A stretch of 11,027 nucleotides of DNA. Origin: Lachnospiraceae bacterium (lineage in GTDB: Bacteria > Bacillota > Clostridia > Lachnospirales > Lachnospiraceae). Position 1 is the stretch's first letter. Every line of letters begins with the position of its first letter. Shown piece by piece: positions 1-6,417 of the stretch. The stretch is from assembly GCA_009774145.1 (NCBI GenBank), contig VSND01000102.1, positions 1 to 11,027 on the forward strand, given 5' to 3'. Below the pieces are notes generated by a model. It did no database searches and was not told the DNA's origin. It worked only from the letters and a program-made list of their open reading frames with translations. Made by a program: the position numbers and the translations under genes.

Positions 1-73
1 GGGATCTTAGCTCAGCTGGGAGAGCATCTGCCTTACAAGCAGAGGGTCATAGGTTCGAGCCCTATAGGTCCCA
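1..73 (+). tRNA. tRNA-Val (anticodon TAC)
   Basis: A full cloverleaf can be drawn. The acceptor arm GGGATCT (1-7) pairs with AGGTCCC (66-72), allowing one G-U pair, and A73 is the discriminator. The anticodon stem TCTGC/GCAGA encloses the loop CTTACAA, giving anticodon TAC at 34-36. The T arm carries GGTTCGAGCC. No CCA is encoded. It begins at the first base of the window, so the promoter and any earlier members of this cluster lie outside. Confidence 0.97.
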
Positions 74-97
74 TTTTTACAGCGTCGTCTGTATTGT

Positions 98-183
98 GCC
101 GGCGTGGCGGAACTGGCAGACGCACAGGACTTAAAATCCTGCGGGACTAATCTCCCGTACCGGTTCGATTCCGGTCGCCGGCA
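98..183 (+). tRNA. tRNA-Leu (anticodon TAA)
   Basis: This is a class II tRNA with a long variable arm, 86 nt. GCCGGCG (98-104) pairs with CGCCGGC (176-182), followed by discriminator A183. The anticodon stem CAGGA/TCCTG holds the loop CTTAAAA with anticodon TAA at 132-134. It lies 24 nt after tRNA-Val and probably shares its transcript. No CCA is encoded. Confidence 0.97.
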
Positions 184-202
184 TTTGTGCTGTAAAACAT
201 AT

Positions 203-276
<74 letters not shown>

Positions 277-280
277 CTTG

Positions 281-315
281 ACGCCACCTGCATGAACGGC
301 AGGTGGTGTTTTTTT
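281..315 (+). terminator. Intrinsic terminator of the first tRNA cluster
   Basis: An 11-bp stem (281-291 with 299-309, one G-U pair, core CCACCTGC/GCAGGTGG) closes a 7-nt loop and runs into seven T residues (309-315). It sits 5 nt after tRNA-Arg and isolates the tRNA transcript from the small gene downstream. Confidence 0.93.
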
Positions 316-355
316 GCGTCTGATGAAGCGTAAACTTATATTTTTGAAAAAACAG

Positions 356-385
356 GTATATTTTTTCGTGAGAAGTCTCATACTA
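356..385 (+). promoter_or_regulatory. Sigma-G (forespore)-like promoter
   Basis: GTATA (356-360) and CATACTA (379-385) are separated by 18 bp. Both boxes and the spacing agree with the sigma-G consensus of endospore formers as I recall it (GHATR, 17-18 bp, CATNHTA). No good sigma-A pair is seen in the same stretch. Transcription would start near 392, about 14 nt before the AGGAGG of the small gene. The assignment rests on motif match alone; sigma-F recognition is also possible because the two regulons overlap. Confidence 0.5.
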
Positions 386-421
386 CGGTTGTAAATATTT
401 ATTACAGGAGGTCATACGACT

Positions 422-583
422 ATGAGTTCTAACAACACGAATAATTCTACCAACACGACAAATGCAAACAACGCAAACAACGCAAACAATGCCAACAATT
501 CCAAGAGCAGCAGCTCCAAGAGCAAGAACTCCAGTTCCAAGAGCTCTTCCAGCAACGAAAGTTCTGACAATCGTAACTACTAA
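422..583 (+). CDS. Small Asn/Ser-rich low-complexity protein, possibly spore-associated
   Basis: The gene encodes 53 residues. A textbook AGGAGG (406-411) lies 10 nt before the ATG, and a strong terminator follows, so it is very likely real. The first half is dominated by Asn, Thr, Ser and Ala and contains a tandem repeat (N-A-N-N-A-N-N, codons GCA/GCC AAC AAC/AAT, roughly residues 14-25). The second half is Ser/Lys-rich (SKSSSSKSKNSSSKSSSS) and the protein ends NESSDNRNY. It has no signal peptide, membrane segment or cysteine, and looks intrinsically disordered. I do not recognise a family. Its length, polar composition and the sigma-G-like promoter recall minor small spore proteins of endospore formers, but no SASP alpha/beta signature is visible. 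It is a monocistronic unit between two terminators. The role is inference; the existence of the gene is well supported. Confidence 0.8.
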   Translation: MSSNNTNNSTNTTNANNANNANNANNSKSSSSKSKNSSSKSSSSNESSDNRNY

Positions 584-600
584 GAGAAAGAAAACTTCAG

Positions 601-632
601 AAGGGAGAGCGGCTTGAGCTGCCCTCCCTTTT
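601..632 (+). terminator. Intrinsic terminator of the small Asn/Ser-rich gene
   Basis: A 13-bp stem with one A-C mismatch (601-613 with 618-630, core AAGGGAG/CTCCCTT) closes a TTGA loop and ends in TTTT (629-632). It follows the stop codon by 17 nt. Confidence 0.9.
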
Positions 633-692
633 GTGTGCTCGGCTTTTCCGGTTATGCATATACTAACTAATAAGAGAAAAAAGGAAAAGATC

Positions 693-998
693 ATGTCAGA
701 TATTGAAACAATCTCTGCAAAAGAAATGGATCGCTATATCTTTGATCCTGCATATCTTCTGGTAGACGTGAGAAATCCGGCGGAATACCGGAAGATGCAT
801 ATCAAAAGTGCAGTCTGTATTCCACATGAATACCTGCTGCAGCGGATCCGCGGTCTGGGCAGTGCGGTCCCGATCCTGTACTGTGACCGGGGCGGTCTCA
901 GCATGCAGGCGGTCCGGGAGCTCCAGGAGCATGGATATCGTGCCATATCGGTCGTTGGAGGGATTCAGGCGTACAGAGGAAGATACCTGGAACGTTAG
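693..998 (+). CDS. Rhodanese-like domain protein
   Basis: A single-domain rhodanese of 101 residues, a usual length for stand-alone members. Rhodaneses move sulfane sulfur through a cysteine persulfide, and single-domain forms often supply sulfur for cofactor or tRNA thiolation; the partner here is unknown. The conserved DVRNPAEY (25-32), the active-site loop beginning at Cys64 (CDRGGLS, 64-70) and a C-terminal GGIQAY are visible, so the catalytic cysteine is intact. I chose the ATG at 693 because an AAGG-type ribosome-binding site lies about 8 nt upstream; an earlier in-frame ATG at 633 falls in the T-tract of the preceding terminator. A TATACT -10-like box sits at 659-664 without a convincing -35. 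The next gene begins 94 nt later with its own promoter, so this unit may be separate. Confidence 0.9.
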   Translation: MSDIETISAKEMDRYIFDPAYLLVDVRNPAEYRKMHIKSAVCIPHEYLLQRIRGLGSAVPILYCDRGGLSMQAVRELQEHGYRAISVVGGIQAYRGRYLER

Positions 999-1016
999 GG
1001 CAGGATAAGGAAATGA

Positions 1017-1045
1017 TTGACATTACCGGCGACTCCAGATAAGAT
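1017..1045 (+). promoter_or_regulatory. Sigma-A promoter of the methyltransferase-rdgB-phosphodiesterase operon
   Basis: TTGACA (1017-1022) and TAAGAT (1040-1045) are separated by exactly 17 bp. The predicted start near 1052 leaves a leader of about 40 nt before the ATG at 1093. The -35 is perfect; the -10 matches four of six positions. Confidence 0.75.
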
Positions 1046-1092
1046 ATACATGAGATGAAGCCCGGATTGCAGGATACTGGAAAGGACGACAG

Positions 1093-2256
1093 ATGAGCAG
1101 GATAGAATTGGTTGCCCCATGCCATTTTGGTCTGGAGGCAGTTTTGAAAAAAGAAATTACAGACCTTGGATATGAGATTGTCCAGGTGGAGGATGGAAGA
1201 GTTACATTTTGCGGAGAGGAGGATGCGGTCAGCCGGGCGAATATATTTCTGCGCACGGCAGAGCGGGTTCTTCTGAAAGCGGGAAAAATCAGAGCAGTCA
1301 CGTTCGAGGAACTTTTTGATAAAATAAAAGCACTGCCGTGGGAAAGATATATTCCTGCGGACGGAAAATTCTGGGTTACAAAAGCGTCTTCTGTGAAGAG
1401 CAGACTGTTCAGCCCGTCCGACATTCAGTCTATTGTAAAAAAAGCGATTGTAGAACGGCTGAAGACTGTGTATCACGTGGAATGGTTTCCCGAGACAGGG
1501 GCTGAGTATCCGATCCGTATCTCGTTCATGAAAGATGAGGCAACCGTCTGTCTGGATACTACAGGCCTGTCTCTACATAAAAGGGGATACCGTACCATGG
1601 TCAGCAAAGCGCCGATCAAAGAGACACTGGCTGCGGCGCTCATTCTGCTTACTCCATGGAAGAAGGACCGGATTCTGGTGGATCCGTTCTGTGGAAGCGG
1701 GACGATTCCCATTGAGGCGGCGATGATTGCAGCAAACATGGCTCCGGGCGCCAACCGTTCGTTTACCGCAGAAAAGTGGACGAACATTCTTGGAAGGAAA
1801 AGCTGGTATCAGGCAGTGGAAGAGGCAAATGACCGGATGGATGTCAGGATCGAGACGGATATCCAGGGCTATGATCTGGACAGGGATATCATCCGGGCCG
1901 CCAGACAGAATGCCGCTGCTGCCGGTGTGGATCATCTCATCCATTTTCAGCAGAGGGCAGTCAGTGAACTCAGCCACCCCGGGAAATACGGATTTCTGAT
2001 CAGCAATCCGCCGTATGGAGAGCGCCTGGAGGAAAAAGAACATCTGCCGGCACTCTATACAGAGATCGGGGAACGGTTTCGGGGACTGGACAGCTGGTCC
2101 ATGTATCTGATTACCGGCTATGAAGAGGCGGAGCGCCATATAGGCAGAAAGGCGGACAAAAACCGAAAGATCTATAATGGAATGCTGAAGACCTATTATT
2201 ATCAGTTTATGGGCCCCAGGCCGCCGAGAATGAGACAGCAGGAGAGACAGGGATGA
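1093..2256 (+). CDS. ypsC: THUMP-domain class I SAM-dependent RNA methyltransferase (YpsC/RlmL-like)
   Basis: A 387-residue protein, the usual size of the Firmicute YpsC group related to the N-terminal half of RlmL, which makes N2-methylguanosine in 23S rRNA (E. coli position 2445). An N-terminal alpha/beta part with a THUMP RNA-binding region (about 45-155) is followed by a Rossmann methyltransferase domain. Visible motifs are SAM motif I DPFCGSGT (197-204), the acidic end of strand 2 GYDLD (259-263), the base-flipping catalytic NPPYGERL (305-312) and the family-typical KNRKIYNGML (356-365). The ATG at 1093 is supported by GGAAAGGA six nt upstream. It is the first gene of a tight operon and shares ATGA with rdgB at its end. 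The rRNA target in this organism is inferred from the family and not shown by the sequence. Confidence 0.93.
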   Translation: MSRIELVAPCHFGLEAVLKKEITDLGYEIVQVEDGRVTFCGEEDAVSRANIFLRTAERVLLKAGKIRAVTFEELFDKIKALPWERYIPADGKFWVTKASSVKSRLFSPSDIQSIVKKAIVERLKTVYHVEWFPETGAEYPIRISFMKDEATVCLDTTGLSLHKRGYRTMVSKAPIKETLAAALILLTPWKKDRILVDPFCGSGTIPIEAAMIAANMAPGANRSFTAEKWTNILGRKSWYQAVEEANDRMDVRIETDIQGYDLDRDIIRAARQNAAAAGVDHLIHFQQRAVSELSHPGKYGFLISNPPYGERLEEKEHLPALYTEIGERFRGLDSWSMYLITGYEEAERHIGRKADKNRKIYNGMLKTYYYQFMGPRPPRMRQQERQG

Positions 2257-2864
2257 AGATTGACAGGATCTTATTTGCCACAGGCAATGAAGGGAAGATG
2301 AAAGAAGTCCGGATGATACTGGAAGCTCCGGGGCTGGAAGTGCTTTCCCTGAAAGAAGCGGGGATTACGGCGGATGTGGAAGAAAATGGCAGTACGTTCG
2401 AGGAAAACGCAGTGATCAAGGCCAGAGAAATTATGAAATTATCAGGTGAAATCGTACTGGCAGACGATTCCGGACTGGAGGTGGACGCACTGAACAAAGA
2501 ACCGGGTATCCATTCTGCACGGTATATGGGGCATGACACGTCCTATCATATCAAAAATCAGAATATCATCGACCGCCTGAAGGGAAAGACCGGGACAGAG
2601 AGAAGTGCCCGCTTTGTATGTGCCATTGCAGCGGCTCTGCCGGATGGAAGGGTATTTGTAACAAGAGGAACCATGGAAGGGGAGATCGGCTATGAAGAAA
2701 AAGGAGAGCATGGATTCGGCTATGATCCGATCTTCCGGCTTCCGGAATATGGCTGCTGTTCTGCAGAACTTCCGCTGGAGATAAAAAACGAACTCAGCCA
2801 CAGAGGTAAAGCATTGCGGCTGATGAAGGACGAAATACAAAGACTGAAAGAGGAACCGTCATGA
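2253..2864 (+). CDS. rdgB: RdgB/HAM1 non-canonical purine NTP pyrophosphatase
   Basis: This enzyme hydrolyses dITP, ITP and XTP to the monophosphate and pyrophosphate, keeping deaminated purines out of DNA and RNA. It has 203 residues, the normal family length. The family motifs are all present: the substrate-binding TGNEGK (10-15), the metal-site LADDSGLEVDAL (69-80), SARYMG (88-93), GFGYDPIF (154-161) and SHRGKA (182-187). The start codon overlaps the upstream stop as ATGA, and AGGAGAG (2240-2246) lies 6 nt before it, which fixes the start. The next gene again overlaps by ATGA. A RdgB homologue next to a YfcE-like phosphoesterase is a common Firmicute arrangement. No motif is missing. Confidence 0.96.
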   Translation: MKIDRILFATGNEGKMKEVRMILEAPGLEVLSLKEAGITADVEENGSTFEENAVIKAREIMKLSGEIVLADDSGLEVDALNKEPGIHSARYMGHDTSYHIKNQNIIDRLKGKTGTERSARFVCAIAAALPDGRVFVTRGTMEGEIGYEEKGEHGFGYDPIFRLPEYGCCSAELPLEIKNELSHRGKALRLMKDEIQRLKEEPS

Positions 2865-3367
2865 AGATATTGATTGTCAGTGATACCCATGGAAGAGAGG
2901 AGAATCTTAAAAAAGCTCTGGCGAAGACAGGTACGATCGACCGGCTGATCCATCTGGGGGATGTGGAGGGAGCAGAAGAGTATATCGTTTCTCTTACCGA
3001 TGCGCCGGTCAGCATGGTAGCCGGGAATAATGACTGGTACAGCAGTCTTCCCAAAGAGGAGATCATCACAATTGGGAAATACCGCGCCCTGCTGACGCAT
3101 GGCCATCATTACTGTGTGGGTATGGGGCATGACGGACTGAAGGAACAGGCCGCGCTGAAGAAAGCGGACATTGTCATGTATGGACACACGCATTATCCGT
3201 GTCTGGAGCAGACCGGGGGCCTTACGATCCTGAATCCCGGAAGTCTGTCTCTTCCAAGGCAGGAAGGACGCCAGCCGAGTTATATTCTGATGGAGACCGA
3301 CCGGGAGGGGACTGCGCATTATCATATCTGCTATCTGGGAGAGAAGAAAAAGTATCTGTTCTTTTGA
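2861..3367 (+). CDS. YfcE/MJ0936-type metallophosphoesterase
   Basis: A 168-residue calcineurin-fold phosphodiesterase of the small YfcE/MJ0936 group. These enzymes cleave model phosphodiesters with two metal ions; the natural substrate is generally unknown. The metal-ligand motifs occur in the right order: D8-T-H10, GD at 33-34, the GNND segment (55-58), H80 in THGHHY, and GHTH (108-111). The C-terminal NPGS motif is at 125-128. The ATG overlaps the rdgB stop, and AGAGGAA (2849-2855) is 5 nt upstream. It is the last gene of the three-gene operon. No intrinsic terminator is seen between its stop and the tRNA promoter at 3412, so read-through into the tRNA cluster is possible. Confidence 0.93.
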   Translation: MKILIVSDTHGREENLKKALAKTGTIDRLIHLGDVEGAEEYIVSLTDAPVSMVAGNNDWYSSLPKEEIITIGKYRALLTHGHHYCVGMGHDGLKEQAALKKADIVMYGHTHYPCLEQTGGLTILNPGSLSLPRQEGRQPSYILMETDREGTAHYHICYLGEKKKYLFF

Positions 3368-3411
3368 ACATCCGGCAATCTGATTTTTATTTTTGAAATG
3401 TCGAAAAACTG

Positions 3412-3440
3412 TTGACATTTTCGGGATGGTCTTATATACT
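3412..3440 (+). promoter_or_regulatory. Main promoter of the second tRNA cluster
   Basis: TTGACA (3412-3417), a 17-bp spacer and TATACT (3435-3440) form a near-consensus sigma-A promoter. The start near 3447 gives a short leader before tRNA-Pro at 3470. Confidence 0.92.
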
Positions 3441-3469
3441 GTATAGGTGTCCGTGAGCAGATGACAGAA

Positions 3470-3544
3470 CGGGGTGTGGCTCAGCTTGGCTAGAGCGCCT
3501 GGTTTGGGACCAGGAGGTCGCAGGTTCGAATCCTGTCACCCCGA
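3470..3544 (+). tRNA. tRNA-Pro (anticodon TGG)
   Basis: CGGGGTG (3470-3476) pairs with CACCCCG (3537-3543), with discriminator A3544. The anticodon stem CCTGG/CCAGG holds TTTGGGA, giving TGG at 3505-3507. It is the first gene of the six-tRNA cluster, and no CCA is encoded. Confidence 0.97.
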
Positions 3545-3547
3545 TCT

Positions 3548-3618
3548 GCGGGTGTAGTTCAATGGTAGAACACCAGCCTTCCAAGCTGGATACGTGGGTT
3601 CGATTCCCATCACCCGCT
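3548..3618 (+). tRNA. tRNA-Gly (anticodon TCC)
   Basis: GCGGGTG (3548-3554) pairs with CACCCGC (3611-3617), with discriminator T3618. The anticodon stem CCAGC/GCTGG holds CTTCCAA, giving TCC at 3580-3582. It begins only 3 nt after tRNA-Pro, so the two must be cut from one precursor. Confidence 0.97.
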
Positions 3619-3638
3619 CTCAGATTGTGAAAAATCAG

Positions 3639-3667
3639 TTGACATACCGTCGGTTTTGTGATAGTAT
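3639..3667 (+). promoter_or_regulatory. Internal promoter within the tRNA cluster
   Basis: A perfect TTGACA (3639-3644) is followed after 17 bp by TAGTAT (3662-3667), with an extended -10 TG at 3659-3660. It lies in the 77-nt gap between tRNA-Gly and tRNA-Arg, much longer than the other gaps, and would give extra transcripts for Arg, His, Gln and Lys. No terminator separates the two parts of the cluster. Confidence 0.75.
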
Positions 3668-3695
3668 TCTCAAGTACCGATGTTGTATATGGTCC

Positions 3696-3769
<74 letters not shown>

Positions 3770-3803
3770 TTTGATCGGATCCAGGATCCGGTCCCGATCA
3801 TAT

Positions 3804-3878
3804 GGTGGGTATAGCGCAGTTGGTTAGCGCGCCAGATTGTGGCTCTGGAGGTCCAGGGTTCGAATCCCTGTACCCACC
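3804..3878 (+). tRNA. tRNA-His (anticodon GTG)
   Basis: The acceptor GTGGGTA (3805-3811) pairs with TACCCAC (3871-3877). The extra G at 3804 faces C3878, the G-1:C73 pair that identifies tRNA-His. The anticodon stem CCAGA/TCTGG holds TTGTGGC, giving GTG at 3839-3841. Confidence 0.96.
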
Positions 3879-3893
3879 CTGAATCAAAGATCA

Positions 3894-3966
3894 TGGGCTA
3901 TCGCCAAGCGGTAAGGCACAGGACTTTGACTCCTGCATTTCGCTGGTTCGAATCCAGCTAGCCCAG
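3894..3966 (+). tRNA. tRNA-Gln (anticodon TTG)
   Basis: TGGGCTA (3894-3900) pairs with TAGCCCA (3959-3965), with discriminator G3966. The anticodon stem CAGGA/TCCTG holds CTTTGAC, giving TTG at 3926-3928. Confidence 0.97.
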
Positions 3967-3994
3967 TTCGGGCATTGAAGAATGCACAGAGGAT

Positions 3995-4067
3995 GGGATA
4001 TTAGCTCAGTTGGTAGAGCACTTGACTTTTAATCAAGTTGTCCGGGGTTCGAATCCCCGATGTCTCA
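3995..4067 (+). tRNA. tRNA-Lys (anticodon TTT)
   Basis: GGGATAT (3995-4001) pairs with ATGTCTC (4060-4066) using two G-U type pairs, with discriminator A4067. The anticodon stem CTTGA/TCAAG holds CTTTTAA, giving TTT at 4028-4030. It is the last gene of the cluster and is followed within 3 nt by a terminator. Confidence 0.96.
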
Positions 4068-4069
4068 TG

Positions 4070-4100
4070 AAAAGCACTGAACAGCAGTGCTTTTTCTTTT
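4070..4100 (+). terminator. Intrinsic terminator of the second tRNA cluster
   Basis: A 10-bp perfect stem (AAAAGCACTG 4070-4079 with CAGTGCTTTT 4085-4094) closes a 5-nt loop and is followed by a T-rich tail (4091-4100). Confidence 0.93.
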
Positions 4101-4174
4101 GCCCGGATTTATGTTTTTGGTTTTTTTGTTTGAGAAATTGTCGAAAAAAAACGAAAATTTATATGTTTTGTCAA

Positions 4175-4203
4175 TGTACAAATGTCCGCACAGGACGTAT
4201 AAT
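4175..4203 (+). promoter_or_regulatory. Putative promoter of the small-RNA candidate
   Basis: A perfect TATAAT (4198-4203) has TGTACA 17 bp upstream (4175-4180, four of six consensus positions). The start would be near 4210. No open reading frame with a ribosome-binding site follows, which suggests a non-coding transcript ending at the terminator at 4378-4405. Confidence 0.55.
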
Positions 4204-4209
4204 AAATGC

Positions 4210-4405
4210 CAGAAAACAGGAACGCCCGTCTGGATACGGCGACTGTTTTTCAATAAGGTATTTATGGATGGTACTGCACCCCCTAATCCCCCTTTTTAAT
4301 GAATAAACCCTCCCTTTTGATTATTCTTTATAAAGCGGTATCGTCGATAAATATAGATAAAAAAGTTGTTGCAGAAGAACCAGAGGTCCCCCGCCTCTGG
4401 TTTTT
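4210..4405 (+). ncRNA. Candidate small RNA with C-rich anti-Shine-Dalgarno-like motifs
   Basis: This stretch of roughly 195 nt has its own promoter and terminator but no credible reading frame. The 5' part folds into a long hairpin: AAAACAG (about 4213-4219) pairs with CTGTTTT (about 4243-4249), with an inner CGC-CGT/ACG-GCG helix. A stretch with no evident helix follows, with two C-rich motifs: CACCCCCTAATCCCCC (4277-4292) and CCCTCCC (4308-4314). These are complementary to G-rich ribosome-binding sites. The 3' end is a terminator hairpin. Hairpin, unpaired C-rich region and terminator is the layout of Gram-positive regulatory RNAs such as RsaE/RoxS and CsfG, but I cannot assign a family. 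The first hairpin also ends in TTTTT and might itself stop transcription. Confidence 0.45.
4378..4405 (+). terminator. Intrinsic terminator of the small-RNA candidate
   Basis: A 9-bp stem AACCAGAGG (4378-4386) with CCTCTGGTT (4394-4402) closes a C-rich 7-nt loop and continues into TTTTT (4401-4405). It lies just before the promoter of the phosphate operon and insulates it. Confidence 0.9.
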
Positions 4406-4411
4406 CTGTTG

Positions 4412-4440
4412 TTGACGGATTTGGTTTTGCAGACTATACT
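4412..4440 (+). promoter_or_regulatory. Sigma-A promoter upstream of the phosphate operon
   Basis: TTGACG (4412-4417), a 17-bp spacer and TATACT (4435-4440) match the sigma-A consensus at ten of twelve positions. The start near 4447 gives a leader of about 165 nt before the cotransporter ATG. The leader contains the TTTACA repeats described separately. Confidence 0.75.
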
Positions 4441-4451
4441 GATATTAAAAT

Positions 4452-4490
4452 TTTACCGGAATTTTACATGGATTCCCTCTGTTCTTTACA
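4452..4490 (+). promoter_or_regulatory. PHO-box-like direct repeats (TTTACA units)
   Basis: TTTACC (4452-4457), TTTACA (4463-4468) and TTTACA (4485-4490) start 11 and 22 bp apart. The longer 11-mer TTTACATGGAT is repeated exactly at 4463-4473 and 4485-4495. In Gram-positive bacteria PhoP binds TT(A/T/C)ACA-type repeats with about 11-bp period, so these fit a PhoP/PhoB site in front of its own operon. The middle unit expected at 4474 is missing. The repeats lie downstream of the sigma-A promoter, so a second promoter with a weak -10 around 4512-4517 may be the activated one. This is inference from spacing and context. Confidence 0.5.
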
Positions 4491-4612
4491 TGGATGCGTT
4501 ACGATGTTTCTGTAGATGATTGGATTTGCAGAGAGGTTCTGCTCACAGGACTCATAGGTACGATGAGAAATGGAAATATTACTTAGCAGTGAAAGAAGAG
4601 AGGGAACATGGT

Positions 4613-6415
4613 ATGGATTTTTTCAGTATTTTGACAATGGTCGGCGGACTGGCGCTGTTTCTGTACGGCATGGATGTGATGGGCAAGGGACTGGCAAAGC
4701 TGTCCGGCGGAAAGCTTGAACGTATTCTTGAGAAAATGACCTCAAGCTCATGGAAGGCGGTGCTGCTTGGCGCCGGTGTGACGGCGGTCATTCAGTCTTC
4801 ATCGGCGACGACTGTGATGGCCGTTGGATTTGTAAATTCAGGGATCATGAAGCTGACCCAGGCAGTGGGGATCATCATGGGAGCCAATATCGGTACGACG
4901 GCAACCTCGTGGATCCTGAGTCTGTCAGGGATCGAGAGCAGCAGCTTTTTTGTGCGCCTTCTGAAGCCGTCCTCCTTTGCGCCGGTACTGGCGATGGCAG
5001 GTGTCTGTCTTCTGATGTTTTCCAAAAAGGAGAAGCAGCAGAATGCGGGACTGATTCTGACAGGTTTTGCGATCCTGATGTCGGGAATGGAGACCATGAG
5101 CGGCGCCATGAAGCCGCTGGCGGACATACCGGAATTTACAGGAATTCTGACGCTGTTCTCTCAGCCGGTTCTGGGGATGTTAAGCGGTGCGGTGCTGACG
5201 GCGGTGATCCAGAGCTCTTCTGCATCGGTAGGAATCCTGCAGGCGCTGTGCGCTACGGGAGCGGTCTCTTTTGGAACTGCCGTTCCGATTATCATGGGAC
5301 AGAATATCGGTACCTGTGTAACCGCTGTTCTCTCCGGGATCGGCGCCAGTAAGAACGCAAAACGGACGGCTCTGATCCATCTGTACTTTAATCTTATTGG
5401 AACGGCGCTTTTTATGACGGCATTCTATCTGCTTCATGGCCTTCTGGATTTTGAGTTTCTGACGATGCCGGCAGGTGCGGCAGGGATCGCGATGGTTCAT
5501 TCCGTCTTCAACATCACGGCGACTGCAGTGCTTCTTCCGTTTTCCGGTATGCTGGTGAAGCTGGCATGCCTGACGATTCCGGAATCTGCAGAGGATCCGG
5601 AAAAGGAACAGGAGGAGAAACTGAAGATTCTGGATGTCCGTTTTCTGGAAACACCCGGATATGCAGCGGAGCAGGCCAGAGACGCTGCGGTCCGGATGGC
5701 GCGCATTTCCGGACAGGCGCTTGCACGGGCGGTGGGTCTTCTGGATGATTATCAGGAAGAGGAACTGGAAAAGGTGTTTGCACTGGAGGACCGGACGGAC
5801 CGTTATGAAGACGAGCTTGGAAGTTATCTGGTGAAGCTTGGCAGCCGGGATCTGTCGGAGAAGGAAAGCTATCTGGTGTCGACCCTTCTGCACTGCATCG
5901 GGGATTTTGAGCGGATCTCGGATCATGCGGTGAATGTGGCGCAGACAGCCCGGGAACTGCATCAGAAAGGGACGGAGTTTTCCAGAAAGGCCAAAGAGGA
6001 ACTGCGGGTGTTTTCGGATGCACTGCTGGAGATTGTGAAGATGGCGGTGGATGCTTTTGCAGAGGAGGACTGTGAGAAAGCAACGCGCATAGAGCCCCTG
6101 GAGGAAACCATTGACCGGCTGAACCGGAAACTGAAAAAACGGCATGTGGAGAGGCTCAGGACCGGAGAATGCACCATTGAACTTGGCTTTGCGCTGTCCG
6201 ACCTGACGACGGATTACGAACGGGTTTCGGATCACTGCTCCAATATCGCAATTGCGCTTCTGCAGTCCGGAACAGACGGATATGAGGCGCATGAATATGC
6301 GGCGGAACTTCGAAGGGAGGACAACCCGGGATTTCGGAAAGCCTGTGAGGAATACCGGGAAAAATATGTTCTGCCCGATTTCGGGCCTGCCGGGAAGAAA
6401 CAGAGGGATACGTAA
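4613..6415 (+). CDS. Na+/phosphate cotransporter family protein with PhoU-like C-terminal domain
   Basis: A 600-residue protein of the NptA/YjbB (PF02690) family, which couples sodium to phosphate movement at the cytoplasmic membrane. Residues 1-320 are hydrophobic and hold the two inverted family repeats: QSSSATT (61-67) with GANIGTT (90-96), and QSSSASVG (200-207) with GQNIGTC (229-235). Residues about 340-555 are helical and PhoU-like, with paired metal-site signatures DFERISD (431-437) and DYERVSD (534-540). The frame is open further upstream to 4520, but the ATG at 4613 has GAGAGGGA (4598-4605) at good spacing and begins MDFFSIL, the usual family N-terminus. It lies 2 nt before the response regulator gene. 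Whether it imports or exports phosphate cannot be read from the sequence. Confidence 0.93.
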   Translation: MDFFSILTMVGGLALFLYGMDVMGKGLAKLSGGKLERILEKMTSSSWKAVLLGAGVTAVIQSSSATTVMAVGFVNSGIMKLTQAVGIIMGANIGTTATSWILSLSGIESSSFFVRLLKPSSFAPVLAMAGVCLLMFSKKEKQQNAGLILTGFAILMSGMETMSGAMKPLADIPEFTGILTLFSQPVLGMLSGAVLTAVIQSSSASVGILQALCATGAVSFGTAVPIIMGQNIGTCVTAVLSGIGASKNAKRTALIHLYFNLIGTALFMTAFYLLHGLLDFEFLTMPAGAAGIAMVHSVFNITATAVLLPFSGMLVKLACLTIPESAEDPEKEQEEKLKILDVRFLETPGYAAEQARDAAVRMARISGQALARAVGLLDDYQEEELEKVFALEDRTDRYEDELGSYLVKLGSRDLSEKESYLVSTLLHCIGDFERISDHAVNVAQTARELHQKGTEFSRKAKEELRVFSDALLEIVKMAVDAFAEEDCEKATRIEPLEETIDRLNRKLKKRHVERLRTGECTIELGFALSDLTTDYERVSDHCSNIAIALLQSGTDGYEAHEYAAELRREDNPGFRKACEEYREKYVLPDFGPAGKKQRDT

Positions 6416-6417
6416 CG

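Noticed and set aside
383..694. Minus-strand 103-codon frame opposite the small Asn/Ser-rich gene
   Set aside because: The hydrophobic Val/Ile-rich product is just the antisense of Asn/Ala repeats. The + strand has the AGGAGG, start, stop and terminator.
4210..4405. 6S RNA
   Set aside because: The size fits, but the 5' and 3' ends do not pair into the long rod with a central bubble that 6S RNA needs.
4520..4612. Upstream extension of the cotransporter reading frame by 31 codons
   Set aside because: The extension has no ribosome-binding site and is not membrane-protein-like. The ATG at 4613 has GAGAGGGA in place and the family N-terminus.
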